64,000 nucleotides of DNA from Roseomonas elaeocarpi (GCF_042433915.1 NZ_JBHLUN010000008.1:124001-188000), one strand, 5' to 3'; counted from the first letter of the stretch, positions 18,413 to 27,626 are shown. Numbers and translations are program-made. Notes: generated from the letters alone by a model not told the origin.

Positions 18413-21400
18413 ATGAGTTCTCATGACACGCCGATGTTCGAGCACCGGGTCAAGGCCGTGCTCGGCCCGACCAACACGGGCAAGACACATCTCGCGATCA
18501 CCCGGATGCTGGCGCATTCCTCGGGCATCATCGGCTTCCCGCTGCGCCTGCTGGCGCGCGAGAACTACGACCGCATGGTCGCGGCCAAGGGGGCCCGCTT
18601 CGTCGCGCTGATCACCGGCGAGGAAAAGATCCTCCCCCCCGAGGCGCGCTGGTTCTCCTGCACGGTCGAGGCCATGCCGCTCGACCGCAAGGTGGAGTTC
18701 GTCGCCGTCGACGAGATCCAGCTCTGCGCCGACCCGGACCGCGGGCACATCTTCACCGACCGCCTCCTCCACGCGCGGGGCATGGTGGAAACCATGTTCC
18801 TGGGTGCCGAAACGATCCGCCCGCTGCTGCACCGGCTGGTCCCCAGGGCGGAAATCGACACCCGTCCCCGCCTGAGCCAGCTGACCTACGCCGGCCCGGC
18901 CAAGCTGACCCGCCTGCCGTCGCGCTCCGCCGTGGTCGCCTTCTCGGCGGGCGAGGTCTACGCCATCGCCGAGGCCATCCGGCGCCGGCGCGGCGGCTGC
19001 GCCGTGGTGATGGGGCGCCTGTCCCCCCGCACCCGCAACGCCCAGGTCGCGCTCTACCAGAACCGCGAGGTCGACTTCCTGGTGGCCACCGACGCGATCG
19101 GCATGGGCCTGAACATGGACGTGGACCACGTCGCCTTCGCCTCGCTCACCAAGTTCGACGGCCACCGGGCGCGCGAGCTCAATGCCCAGGAGGCGGCGCA
19201 GATCGCCGGCCGCGCCGGGCGCGGCATGCGCGACGGTTCCTTCGGCGTCACCGCCGACTGCCCGCCCTTGTCCGACGAGATCGTGGACAAGATCGAGGGC
19301 CACCAGTTCGAGGCGCTGCAAACGCTGGCCTGGCGCAACTCGGCGCTGGACTTCGCCTCGCCCGACGACCTGCTCAACAGCCTGTCGGCCCCGCCGCCCT
19401 TTGCCGGCCTCACGCGCGGCAGCGACGCCGACGACTACGTGACGCTCTCGGCGCTCAGCCGCGATCCGGACGTCCGCCGCCTGGCCAACAGCCGCGCCCG
19501 CGTGCGCCTGCTTTGGGAGGCCTGCGGCATTCCCGATTTCCGCAAGTTGGCGGACGAGACGCACCAGAGCCTTTGCGCCCGGGTCTTCAAGCATCTGGCC
19601 GAGGACGGGCGCCTGCCCGAGGACTGGATCCGCTCCGGCATCCGGAACTGCGACAACATCGAGGGCGACCTGGACACGCTGATGTCCCGGCTCGCCTCCA
19701 TCCGCGTGTGGAGCTTCATCGCCGCACGCAACGACTGGTTCCGCGACGCTGCCGCCTTGCAGGGTGAAGCACGTTCAGCCGAGGATAAGGTGTCCGACGC
19801 GCTGCACGAACGCTTGACGGCGCGCTTCGTGGACCGCAGGGCTGCCCATCTCATGCGCAAACTCGACGAAAACGACGAAGAGCTGATGTCCTCCGTGACC
19901 CGCCGCGGCGAGGTCATGGTGGAAGGCCACCCGGTGGGCAAGCTGACGGGCTTCCTGTTCGAGCCGGACACCACGGCCGAAACCTCGGAGGAGGAGCGCA
20001 AGGTCGTGCTCCGCGCCGCCCGCCGGGCGCTCCGCGACGAGGTGCCGCGCCGCGTGTCGCAGGTGGAAGCCTCCGCCGACGACGCCTTCGGCCTGACCCC
20101 GCTGCAGCGCGTGACCTGGACCATGCCGGGCTCGCCGCCGCCGGGCTCGCCGGGGCACGAGGCCGCCGAGATCGCCCGCCTCAAGGCCGGCCCCTCGCCC
20201 GACAAGCCGCTGGTGGAGCCGCTGAACTCCGACCTGCTGGACACCGCCCAGCGCGACCGTATCCGCGCGCGGCTGGCCACTTGGCTCGAGAACACGATCA
20301 AGGCCGCGCTGGCGCCGCTGGAGGCCGCCGAGGCCAAGGCGGCCGAGGACTCGGCACTCCGCGGCCACCTGTTCCGCCTGCGCGAGTACCTGGGCCTCCT
20401 GCCCGGCGGCACGGAGCGTGAGATCCCGGCGGACCTGCGCGCCAAGCTCAAGACCGTGGGCGTGCGCGCCGGCCGCTTCGCGCTCTACCTGCCCGAGATG
20501 CTCAAGCCCAAGCCGATGGCGCTGCGGGCGCAGCTCTGGTCGCTGGCGGCCGAGAGCGCGGTGCCGCCACTGCCCGTGGGCGGCCTCGTCTCGATCACGC
20601 CGCCTTCCAACTGGCCCGCGGGCTTCGCGGCGCAGATGGGCTGGGTGCCGGCGGGCGAGGTGCTGATCCGCCTCGACGTGGCGGAGCGCGTGGCGGGCGA
20701 GCTCGGCCACCTGGCGCGGCGTGCGCCGGCACTGCTGCCGCACGACGTGGCGAGCCGCCTGGGGCTGAAGTCCGACGCGCTGGCCCCGGCCCTGCAGGCG
20801 CTGGGCTTCCGCCTCCTCAACGCCGAGCCGCTGCCCGAAGACATGTTCGGCCCGCCCGCCCCGGTGATGGTGGCGGTGCGGCGCGACGACCACGGCCCGC
20901 GCCACCGCCGCCCCGAAGGCCGCGGACGACCCGAGAACCGCGACGGCCACCGCGGCAATAACCGCCGGCCGGAGCGTGGGGGTGGCCAGCGCCCCGCCCC
21001 CGGCGAGACTGCACCTCCCGGTGAGGCACCGTCCGCCGAGGGCATCGCCGTGGAAGCCGGCGCCGAGGCACCGGCGGCCGACGAAGCGCGCCGCGACAAC
21101 CGGCCGCCCCGCCGCGACCGGCCGCAGGGTGAACGCTCCCAGGGGGAACGCAACCAGGGTGACCGTCCCCGCGGAGATCGCCCCCAGGGAGACCGCCATG
21201 GCGGGGACCGCCCGCGTGGGGACCGGCCGCAGGGTGATCGACCCCATGGCGACCGGCCCCAGGGCGACCGTCCGCGCGAGGCGCAGGGCGAGCGCGGCAA
21301 CAGGCCGGGCGGTGACCGCAACAACGACCGCGGCGGCTTCCGCGGCCCGCCGCGCGGCGATCGCCGCGACGACCGGCGCGACAATCGGGAGCTCCGCCCC

Positions 21401-21487
21401 TTCAGCAGCAGCGGCCCGCAGCGCGGCCCCGGCCCCGATCCGGACAGCCCCTTCGCGGTGCTGCAGAAGCTCAAGCTCGGCAAGTAA
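18413..21487 (+). CDS. SUV3-family RNA helicase with Arg/Gly-rich tail
   Basis: The alphaproteobacterial relative of mitochondrial SUV3, an ATP-dependent helicase likely acting on RNA. Walker A is GPTNTGKTH (near residue 20), the DExH-like box is VDEIQLC, and the helicase C motifs include ATDAIGMGLNMDVDHV and QIAGRAGRG. A charged region from about residue 820 precedes a tail rich in GDRPQ repeats, and the protein ends in PFAVLQKLKLGK, an end conserved in this family as I recall it. The ATG at 18413 gives 1024 residues; no good ribosome binding site is seen, and an ATG at 18434 is possible. The S4-domain gene follows at once, supporting an RNA-related job. Confidence 0.88.
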   Translation: MSSHDTPMFEHRVKAVLGPTNTGKTHLAITRMLAHSSGIIGFPLRLLARENYDRMVAAKGARFVALITGEEKILPPEARWFSCTVEAMPLDRKVEFVAVDEIQLCADPDRGHIFTDRLLHARGMVETMFLGAETIRPLLHRLVPRAEIDTRPRLSQLTYAGPAKLTRLPSRSAVVAFSAGEVYAIAEAIRRRRGGCAVVMGRLSPRTRNAQVALYQNREVDFLVATDAIGMGLNMDVDHVAFASLTKFDGHRARELNAQEAAQIAGRAGRGMRDGSFGVTADCPPLSDEIVDKIEGHQFEALQTLAWRNSALDFASPDDLLNSLSAPPPFAGLTRGSDADDYVTLSALSRDPDVRRLANSRARVRLLWEACGIPDFRKLADETHQSLCARVFKHLAEDGRLPEDWIRSGIRNCDNIEGDLDTLMSRLASIRVWSFIAARNDWFRDAAALQGEARSAEDKVSDALHERLTARFVDRRAAHLMRKLDENDEELMSSVTRRGEVMVEGHPVGKLTGFLFEPDTTAETSEEERKVVLRAARRALRDEVPRRVSQVEASADDAFGLTPLQRVTWTMPGSPPPGSPGHEAAEIARLKAGPSPDKPLVEPLNSDLLDTAQRDRIRARLATWLENTIKAALAPLEAAEAKAAEDSALRGHLFRLREYLGLLPGGTEREIPADLRAKLKTVGVRAGRFALYLPEMLKPKPMALRAQLWSLAAESAVPPLPVGGLVSITPPSNWPAGFAAQMGWVPAGEVLIRLDVAERVAGELGHLARRAPALLPHDVASRLGLKSDALAPALQALGFRLLNAEPLPEDMFGPPAPVMVAVRRDDHGPRHRRPEGRGRPENRDGHRGNNRRPERGGGQRPAPGETAPPGEAPSAEGIAVEAGAEAPAADEARRDNRPPRRDRPQGERSQGERNQGDRPRGDRPQGDRHGGDRPRGDRPQGDRPHGDRPQGDRPREAQGERGNRPGGDRNNDRGGFRGPPRGDRRDDRRDNRELRPFSSSGPQRGPGPDPDSPFAVLQKLKLGK

Positions 21488-21490
21488 GGC

Positions 21491-21799
21491 TTGAGCGGCG
21501 AGGACGCAGCACCGCCAGGGGGCCACGGGCCGCACCAGCGGCTCGACTGGTGGCTCTGGTGCGCGCGGGTGGCCAAGACCCGCGCCGCCTGCGCCCGGCT
21601 GGTGGAAGAGGGTGCGGTCCGTCTCAATCGCCAGCCCACCGACAAGCCGCACGCGCGGCTGCGGGCGGGTGACGTGCTGACCCTGGCGATCGGCGGGGCG
21701 GAGCGCGGCAGCATCCGCGTCTGGCGGGTGCTGGCGCTGGCGGAACGCCGCGGCCCAGCGCCGGAAGCCCGCACCCTCTACGAGGAACTGGCGGACTGA
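21491..21799 (+). CDS. S4-domain RNA-binding protein (HslR-like)
   Basis: A 102-residue protein with an S4 RNA-binding domain: RLDWWLWCARVAKTR, LVEEGAVRLNRQ and RAGDVLTLAIG. It resembles HslR, the heat-shock protein that rescues stalled 50S subunits carrying peptidyl-tRNA. The only in-frame start is TTG at 21491, three bases after the helicase stop codon, so it is almost certainly translated by coupling. The pairing with an SUV3-like helicase recurs in alphaproteobacteria. Confidence 0.88.
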   Translation: MSGEDAAPPGGHGPHQRLDWWLWCARVAKTRAACARLVEEGAVRLNRQPTDKPHARLRAGDVLTLAIGGAERGSIRVWRVLALAERRGPAPEARTLYEELAD

Positions 21800-21842
21800 G
21801 GGCGCACCCGGCTGACCGGGCAAGGCAAGCCTCGCGCAGCCA

Positions 21843-22412
21843 TCAGGCTGGGCTGCCGGCCCGCAGCCTCCCTCGCATCCGCATCACCGCGCGTTCGAAC
21901 ACCGCCGGCTCATTCAGGGCGCGTGCCAGCACGATGGCGCCCTGGAGGCCCGTCACGACCTCCTCGGAAAGCGCCAGCGCCGCGGCCGCGTCGAGACCCC
22001 GGCGCTGCAGTGCACCGGTCAGTGCGCCGATCCAGCGCGCGAAGTAGCGGCTGACGGCGGCGGCGAAGCGGTCACGCCCCTCGCCCAGCGCCAGCGTCCC
22101 CATGAGGCAGACGCGCCGGCCAGACCTGAAATAGCCGGACACCGCGTCGAACATGGCGTCGATGGCCTGGTCCGGACTGTCGTCGCTCAGCAGCGGCGCG
22201 AAGATGCGGGCCTCGAACCAGCCATCGATCTCGGCGAGCACGGCCGACACCATCTCGTCCTTCCCGCCCGGGAAGAAGTGGTAGAGGCTGCCCCTGCCCA
22301 GCCCCGTCGCCTTGCCGAGCAGGGCCAGGGTGGCACCTTCGTAGCCATGCTCACGAAACACCTCCGTGAGCGGTGCCAGCGTGTCCTCCCGCTCGGCGAC
22401 CAGGCGCGGCAC
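21843..22412 (-). CDS. TetR/AcrR-family transcriptional regulator
   Basis: The N-terminal 50 residues form a TetR helix-turn-helix with HGYEGATLALLGKATG and the recognition helix GRGSLYHFFPGGKDEM. The C-terminal ligand-binding part contains RVCLMGTLALGEG, seen in the LmrA/YxaF-like branch. The protein has 189 residues. It lies four bases downstream of the NTF2-like gene, whose start is preceded by a long palindrome of the kind these regulators bind, so autoregulation of both genes is likely. Confidence 0.9.
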   Translation of the reverse strand: MPRLVAEREDTLAPLTEVFREHGYEGATLALLGKATGLGRGSLYHFFPGGKDEMVSAVLAEIDGWFEARIFAPLLSDDSPDQAIDAMFDAVSGYFRSGRRVCLMGTLALGEGRDRFAAAVSRYFARWIGALTGALQRRGLDAAAALALSEEVVTGLQGAIVLARALNEPAVFERAVMRMRGRLRAGSPA

Positions 22413-22416
22413 GCGG

Positions 22417-22881
22417 CTACAGGCCCAGCTCGCTCAGGCCGGGATGATCGTCCGGACGGCGGCCGAGCGGCCAGTGGAACTTGCGGTCCTCTGTTCTGAT
22501 CGGAAGGTCGTTGATCGAGGCGTGGCGGTGCGACATCAGCCCGGCCCCATCGAACTTCCAGTTCTCGTTGCCGTAGGAGCGAAACCACTGACCGCTATCG
22601 TCGTGCCACTCGTAGGCGAAGCGCACGGCGATGCGGTTGCCGTCATGCGCCCAGACCTCCTTGATCAGCCGGTAGTCCAGTTCCCGCCGCCACTTGCGCG
22701 CCAGGAAGGCGGTGATCTCCTCCCGTCCCGTGATGAACTCGGCGCGGTTTCTCCAGCAGCTGTCCTCCGTATAGGCCAGCGACACCCGTTCGGGATCGCG
22801 GCTGTTCCAGGCGTCTTCGGCCAGACGTGCCTTCTGGGCTGCCGTCTCAGGGCTGAAGGGCGGAAAAGGAGGACGGGACAT
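22417..22881 (-). CDS. NTF2-like (DUF1348) family protein
   Basis: A 154-residue cone-shaped-barrel protein of the nuclear-transport-factor-2-like superfamily. Its sequence (AEDAWNSRDPERVSLAY, CWRNRAEFITGREEI, FAYEWHDDSGQWFRSYGNE) matches the DUF1348 group, whose biochemical function is not established. The ATG at 22881 is chosen because AAAGGA lies seven bases upstream. It is the first gene of a two-gene operon with the TetR regulator and is probably derepressed by that regulator's ligand. Confidence 0.88.
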   Translation of the reverse strand: MSRPPFPPFSPETAAQKARLAEDAWNSRDPERVSLAYTEDSCWRNRAEFITGREEITAFLARKWRRELDYRLIKEVWAHDGNRIAVRFAYEWHDDSGQWFRSYGNENWKFDGAGLMSHRHASINDLPIRTEDRKFHWPLGRRPDDHPGLSELGL

Positions 22882-22890
22882 GGATCGATC

Positions 22891-22927
22891 CTTTACCATT
22901 CGGTCTTGGCTGTACCGAACGGTAAAG
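22891..22927. promoter_or_regulatory. Palindromic operator of the TetR/NTF2-like operon
   Basis: Two 14-base arms, CTTTACCATTCGGT and ACCGAACGGTAAAG, are inverted with a single mismatch around nine bases. Each arm also holds its own ACCG-NN-CGGT-like dyad, as expected for a site bound by two TetR dimers. It lies 10 to 46 bases before the NTF2-like start codon. The assignment to the adjacent TetR protein is inference. Confidence 0.75.
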
Positions 22928-23107
22928 AGGAAGGCGTGGAGGTGCAACAGCTCCCGTTCGCGGCTGCCCCCACGCCCGTCGCTCCGGGATCGCTCACGGC
23001 GAGGTGCGGCAAGACCGCGCTCAGAAGCCGCGCTGGCACAGGGAGCGGCGCCCGGCGCAGACGCCGGCCATTCGGGCCATGACCGCCCGTCAGGCTCGCG
23101 CGGCGGT

Positions 23108-24106
23108 CTAGGCCGCGGCGAGAGCCTCCTCGATCCTGCGTAACTCCTCCTCCGAGAGCGGCGCGCCCGACGTGGCATCGAGGAGCTCGTCCAGTTGCTC
23201 CAACGTTCGCGCCCCCACCAGCGCCGAGGTCACGCGCGGGCTGCGCAGCACCCAGGTGACCGCCATCTGTGCCAGGCTCTGCCCGCGCTCCCGCGCGACG
23301 GCCGCCAGCTTCCGCAGCACCTCGGCGCGTTCCGGCGACAGCGCGCTGGGCGAGAGAGAGCCTCCCCGGGCGGCGCGCGCGTCGGCCGGGATGCCGTGGA
23401 GGTACTTGTCGGTCAGCAACCCCTGCGCCAGCGGCGAGAACACGATGCAGCCGATGCCGCGCTCCTCGAGCGTGTCGAGCAGCTCCCCCTCGATGCCGCG
23501 CTCCAGCAGCGAGTAGCGGGGCTGGTGGATCAGCAGCGGCACGCCTTCCGCCCGCAGGATGTCGCCGATCGCCCGCGTCCGCTCCGCCGTGTAGGAGGAG
23601 ATCCCGATGTAGAGGGCCTTGCCCTGGCGGTGCAGCTGCGCGAGCGCGCCCGCCGTTTCCTCCAGGGGCGTCGCCTCGTCCATCCGGTGGGAATAAAAGA
23701 TGTCGAAGTAGTCGAGGCCCGTGCGACGGAGACTCTGGTCGGCACTGGCGATGATGTACTTGCGGCTGCCCGACGGGCCGCCATAGGGGCCGGGCCACAT
23801 GCCGTAGCCGGCCTTGGACGACACGATGAGCTCGTCGCGATAAGGGCGGAAATCCTCGGCGAGCCAGCGGCCGAAGTTGCTTTCCGCCGAGCCGTAGGGC
23901 GGGCCGTAGTTGTTGGCCAGGTCGAAGTGGGTGACGCCGCGGTCGAAGGCGCGGCGCAGCAGGGCGCGGCCGGTTTCGAACACGTCCACCCCACCGAAGT
24001 TCTGCCACAGCCCCAGCGAGATCGCTGGCAGCAGCAGCCCGCTGCGCCCGCAGCGCCGGTAAGGCATGGCGCCGCCGTAGCGTGCCTCGTCAGCCTCGTA
24101 GCCCAT
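23108..24106 (-). CDS. mgrA: Aldo/keto reductase (L-glyceraldehyde-3-phosphate reductase-like)
   Basis: An NADPH-dependent (beta/alpha)8-barrel oxidoreductase. The catalytic tetrad can be placed as Asp and Tyr in HFDLANNYG, Lys in VSSKAGYGMWPGPYG and His in FYSHRMDEATP. The GMWPGPYG segment and SRKYIIASADQSL match the YghZ group, which reduces L-glyceraldehyde 3-phosphate and methylglyoxal. Length 332 aa. It is upstream of, and on the same strand as, the NTF2/TetR operon, but 226 bases and the operator separate them, so it is probably a distinct unit. The gene symbol is by similarity. Confidence 0.87.
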   Translation of the reverse strand: MGYEADEARYGGAMPYRRCGRSGLLLPAISLGLWQNFGGVDVFETGRALLRRAFDRGVTHFDLANNYGPPYGSAESNFGRWLAEDFRPYRDELIVSSKAGYGMWPGPYGGPSGSRKYIIASADQSLRRTGLDYFDIFYSHRMDEATPLEETAGALAQLHRQGKALYIGISSYTAERTRAIGDILRAEGVPLLIHQPRYSLLERGIEGELLDTLEERGIGCIVFSPLAQGLLTDKYLHGIPADARAARGGSLSPSALSPERAEVLRKLAAVARERGQSLAQMAVTWVLRSPRVTSALVGARTLEQLDELLDATSGAPLSEEELRRIEEALAAA

Positions 24107-24544
24107 GACGTTCCCTTTTTCTTGTCAGCCGAGGGGCCAGCTTCGGTCATCCCGGCGCGAAATGGGAGACGCACGGGCATCGGGCCGGGCTCGACCGGCA
24201 TGGGGAGGCGCGGGCAGACCGGCATCCGGGGTGACGGACACCCGGCGGGCCGGTCGGTCATCCGCGGCCCGGTTCCGATCTGGCAGTCCCGGTGACAGCC
24301 TGCCCGGTGGACGGCGCCGGCACGGCCGCGCGAGCCCCACCGCGACACCCGGGCGATCGCCCCGAGCGGCAGCCTTCTGCCCCCGACCGGGCCATCGTTG
24401 CGCCGAACAGGGCTGCCCCGGTGAAGCAACAGCTTGCCGGATTGCTCTGCGCTTGCCATGTGAGCGCCCACACACCGACATACGCCGCCACCGCCGCGCG
24501 CCGGGCCTCCCGACACGGGGCCCGCCGATCAGGAGCCTGCCGAA
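24107..24544. other. Divergent intergenic region, no gene seen
   Basis: 438 bases between the aldo/keto reductase and fdxA starts. Open frames through it are rich in Arg, Pro and Gly in the manner of non-coding GC-rich DNA. AGGAG about nine bases before the fdxA GTG is the only site I can name. Promoters for both flanking genes must be here but were not resolved. Confidence 0.5.
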
Positions 24545-24877
24545 GTGACCTACGTCGTCACCGAGAACTGCATCAAGTGCAAGTACATGGACTGCGTCGA
24601 GGTGTGTCCGGTGGACTGCTTCTACGTCGGCGAGAACTTCCTGGTGATCCATCCCGACGAGTGCATCGACTGCGGCGTGTGCGAGCCCGAATGCCCGGCC
24701 GAGGCGATCCTGCCCGACAGCGACGACAAGGCCACCGCCTGGGCCGAGATCAACCGCACCTACTCGACGCAGTGGCCCAACATCACCCGCAAGGGCGAGG
24801 CGCCGGCGGACGCCGAGGAATGGAACGGCAAGCCCGACAAGGCCAAGCTGCTGAGCCCCGAGCCTGGCAAGCCCTGA
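24545..24877 (+). CDS. fdxA: 7Fe ferredoxin FdxA
   Basis: A 110-residue ferredoxin carrying one [3Fe-4S] and one [4Fe-4S] cluster. The ligand segments are CIKCKYMDCVEVCPVDC and CIDCGVCEPECPAEA. A C-terminal extension of about 50 residues is typical of the FdxA type. The start is GTG with AGGAG nine bases upstream. carD follows after a terminator, an arrangement often conserved in alphaproteobacteria. Its redox partners are not encoded here. Confidence 0.95.
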   Translation: MTYVVTENCIKCKYMDCVEVCPVDCFYVGENFLVIHPDECIDCGVCEPECPAEAILPDSDDKATAWAEINRTYSTQWPNITRKGEAPADAEEWNGKPDKAKLLSPEPGKP

Positions 24878-24987
24878 GGCTGGTCAACCCTGAGCCCGGC
24901 AGGCCCTGAGGCCGCAGGGCCGCCACGAGCGTGCCAGCACGGCCGCCGGTCGCACCCCGCGGCGCCGCTGAAAAGCACCACGATCCG

Positions 24988-25026
24988 AAGCCCCCGACCC
25001 GAAGCCCTGGGTTCGGGGGCTTTTTT
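24988..25026 (+). terminator. Rho-independent terminator of fdxA
   Basis: The stem AAGCCCCCGACCC pairs with GGGTTCGGGGGCTT (one bulged T) and is followed by TTTTTT. It ends the fdxA transcript. The remaining 227 bases before carD begin with TGTGCTAGGG, a possible extended -10 element, and otherwise hold nothing recognised. Confidence 0.9.
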
Positions 25027-25253
25027 GTGCTAGGGACGCGCATCGTTTCCGGTTCGCGATGCAACCCGCCGCCCCCTGCGGCGTCGGGTTCGCGAACCCG
25101 TCGGTCCGGCGCCGCGCCCCCGATTGCCCCGCCGGACCTGTGCCGTGGGTGATTGAACGGCGCGAGCACCCGGCGCACGAGACCTGATCCGGCCCGGGCG
25201 GCCGTCCGGCACACCGCACCGGCACTCGCCCTGGCCGAACTGGAGGTAGCAGA

Positions 25254-26018
25254 ATGAAGGCTGTTCGCGCCACGCCCCCCGGGAAGATGAACCCCTCCTC
25301 CCCCAAGGACGACGCCGTGCCGGCCGACGCGGTGGAGGCCCGTGCCTCCGACGCCGGCGAAACGCCGACCGCCGCGGCCCCGGTGGCCTCCCCGTCGGTT
25401 CCGGCCGGCCCCATCCGCCCGGCGCCCCCGCCCAAGCCGCTCGGCAACAAGGGCTCGGACTTCAAGGCCGGCGACCACGTGGTCTATCCGACCCACGGCG
25501 TCGGCCAGGTGCAGGGCATCGAGGAAGTTCCCGTTGCCGGCACGACCCTGAAGGTGATCGTGATCACCTTCGAGGAGAACCGGATGACGCTGAAGGTTCC
25601 CATGGCCAAGGCGCCCTCGTCCGGGCTGCGCAAGCTCGCCTCGCCCAAGGTGATGGACGACGCCATGGCGACGCTGCGCGGCAAGGCGCGGATCAAGCGC
25701 ACCATGTGGTCGCGCCGTGCCCAGGAATACGAGCAGAAGATCAACAGCGGCGACCCGATCGCCATCGCCGAGGTGGTGCGCGACCTGCACCGCAACGCCG
25801 GCCAGCCGGACCAGTCCTTCTCCGAGCGGCAGATCTACGAGCTGGCGCTGGACCGCCTGTCGATGGAGGTCGCGGCGCGCGACGGCACCGACAAGGTCAA
25901 GGCCACGGCCAAGCTGATGGAGCACCTCAACAAGGCGGAGAAGGGCGGCAAGAACGACCCGGCCGACAAGGATGAGGATGTCGAGGACGAGGACGAGGAT
26001 ATGGACGGCGAGGAGTGA
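25254..26018 (+). CDS. carD: CarD-family transcriptional regulator
   Basis: CarD/CdnL proteins bind the RNA polymerase beta subunit and stabilise open promoter complexes. The RNAP-interacting domain starts at DFKAGDHVVYPTHGVGQV (near residue 70) and continues to MTLKVPMAKA. A helical DNA-binding part follows (RRAQEYEQKINSG, VVRDLHRN). The first 65 residues are Ala/Pro-rich, and the last 20 strongly acidic, both probably disordered. GGAGG lies eight bases before the ATG. Length 254 aa. Confidence 0.94.
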   Translation: MKAVRATPPGKMNPSSPKDDAVPADAVEARASDAGETPTAAAPVASPSVPAGPIRPAPPPKPLGNKGSDFKAGDHVVYPTHGVGQVQGIEEVPVAGTTLKVIVITFEENRMTLKVPMAKAPSSGLRKLASPKVMDDAMATLRGKARIKRTMWSRRAQEYEQKINSGDPIAIAEVVRDLHRNAGQPDQSFSERQIYELALDRLSMEVAARDGTDKVKATAKLMEHLNKAEKGGKNDPADKDEDVEDEDEDMDGEE

Positions 26019-26047
26019 TCCCCTCCGCGCCAGGGGCGTGACAAAGA

Positions 26048-26081
26048 AAAGGGCCCCGGGGATCGCTCCCCGGGGCCCTTT
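26048..26081. terminator. Bidirectional terminator between carD and the BI-1 gene
   Basis: A perfect 15-base stem (AAAGGGCCCCGGGGA with TCCCCGGGGCCCTTT) and a four-base loop lie between two convergent genes. Short A/T flanks on both sides make it usable from either strand. Confidence 0.85.
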
Positions 26082-26100
26082 CGCGTTGTGTCGCCGAAGC

Positions 26101-26901
26101 TTAGTTCGACTGGTTCCGCGCGCCCATGAACTGCAGCAGGAACTGGAACAGGTTCACGAAGTTCAGGTACAGGCCCAGCGCGTCGAAGACCGAGCGCTTG
26201 GCCGCCTCGTCGCTGCCCTCGGCATAGGCGTACTGGATGTAGTCCGCCTTGATGCGCTGCGTGTCGTAGGCGGTCAGGCCCACGAAGATGATCACGCCCA
26301 TCACGCTGATGCCGAACTGCAGGGCCGTCGAACCCACGAACATGTTCACCAGCCCGGCGATGATGATGCCGAACAGGCCCATCATCATGAAGCTGCCCAT
26401 GCGCGTCAGGTCGGTCTTGGTGGTGTAGCCATACAGGCTGACCGCCGCGAACATGCCCGCCGTCACCAGGAAGGTGCTGGCGATCGAGGTCTGAGTATAG
26501 ACCACGAACAGGTTCGCCATGCTGGCGCCCATCGCGGCGGCGAAGGCCCAGAACAGCGCCTGCACCGTGCTCTTCTGCATCCGGTTGACGCCGAAGCTCA
26601 GCACCAGGACGAAGGCCAGCGGGGCGAAGATGGCGGCCCAGCCCAGCAGCGTCGGCTGCGTGACCAGGTAGCCCGCGCGGGTGCGGCCCACCGTCCAGAA
26701 GGCCTGGGCCACGGACGTGTTCGCGATCACGTAGGCCACGATCGCGGTCAGCGCGAGGCCGGACGCCATCCAGTTGTAGACCCGCAGCATATAGGCGCGG
26801 AGCCCGGCATCCAGGACGGCGGCGTCAGTGCCGGCCCGCCCCTGAGGCTGGGTCCACACCGAACCGCCCGTCGGGAAGCGGTTGTCGGGACGCAATGCCA
26901 T
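26101..26901 (-). CDS. Bax inhibitor-1/YccA family membrane protein
   Basis: A 266-residue inner-membrane protein with about seven hydrophobic segments, of the BI-1/YccA family. Family traits seen are LRVYNWMASGLALTA, GYTTKTDLTRMGSFM and the TAYDTQRIKADY segment near the last membrane helices. Homologues modulate FtsH or leak calcium; the role here is not shown. An AGGAGGAG lies about 11 bases before the ATG. Confidence 0.92.
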   Translation of the reverse strand: MALRPDNRFPTGGSVWTQPQGRAGTDAAVLDAGLRAYMLRVYNWMASGLALTAIVAYVIANTSVAQAFWTVGRTRAGYLVTQPTLLGWAAIFAPLAFVLVLSFGVNRMQKSTVQALFWAFAAAMGASMANLFVVYTQTSIASTFLVTAGMFAAVSLYGYTTKTDLTRMGSFMMMGLFGIIIAGLVNMFVGSTALQFGISVMGVIIFVGLTAYDTQRIKADYIQYAYAEGSDEAAKRSVFDALGLYLNFVNLFQFLLQFMGARNQSN

Positions 26902-27010
26902 AGCTCAGAGAACTCCTCCTGGCGGGATGAGGTTTGGGACCACCCCGCCGTCATGGGATATATGGACATCCTGTAATGCGGATCAATGGGAGAGTTTGGG
27001 CCCGGTCCCT

Positions 27011-27514
27011 TCAGGCCCCCTCCGTCCAGTATCCGCGATGCGGCTCGGCGCCCTCATTCTCCAGGCATGGGCCCAGAACATGGGGTGGCGCGTGGGCCCG
27101 CAACAGCACTTCCCTGCAACCAAGCGTAAGCCCGGCGGTTTCCGGCCGGGCATTGCGAAGCGCCAGGATCGCCCCGGCCGAGAGACCGTACACCACGCGC
27201 CCGATTCCGCTGTAGAAGATCGCGGCCGCGCACATGGCGCAGGGCTCGCCCGAAGAATAGATCGTGGCGCCGCCCAGCCGGTCCCGCCTCACGCCCGCCC
27301 GGATCACGGCGCCCAGCACGTTCATCTCGCTATGCGCCAGCGTGCCGTCGCCGCTCGCCCCTTGGGTGGAGCCCGCTTCCGCCAGCATGGCGCCCGAGCC
27401 GTCCACCACCACCGCCGCGAAGGGCCGGTCGCCCCGCGCCCGCGCCGCCGCGGCACCCCGGAAGGCCCGGCGCAGCCAGCCGGCATCCGCCTCGGTGAAG
27501 GCTTCAACGGTCAC
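27011..27514 (-). CDS. Nucleoside deaminase (cytidine-deaminase superfamily)
   Basis: A zinc-dependent deaminase related to guanine deaminase and TadA. The zinc ligands are in LAHSEMNVL (His, catalytic Glu) and SGEPCAMCAAAI (two Cys). The usual HAE reads HSE. The C-terminus has CREVLLRA and a trailing region typical of guanine/nucleobase deaminases. Start is GTG; 167 aa. The 112-base gap to the amidase gene shows nothing clear. Confidence 0.88.
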   Translation of the reverse strand: MTVEAFTEADAGWLRRAFRGAAAARARGDRPFAAVVVDGSGAMLAEAGSTQGASGDGTLAHSEMNVLGAVIRAGVRRDRLGGATIYSSGEPCAMCAAAIFYSGIGRVVYGLSAGAILALRNARPETAGLTLGCREVLLRAHAPPHVLGPCLENEGAEPHRGYWTEGA

Positions 27515-27626
27515 GACGGTGCCCGCTTCCGCCGGCCCAGCGTGGTGGGGCCGGGACGGTCCCGGCGCCCCCTCGCCGGCAGGGCCGCGCCCTTCCCTGG
27601 GTGCCGTGGCATCGATTCCCTCCTCT

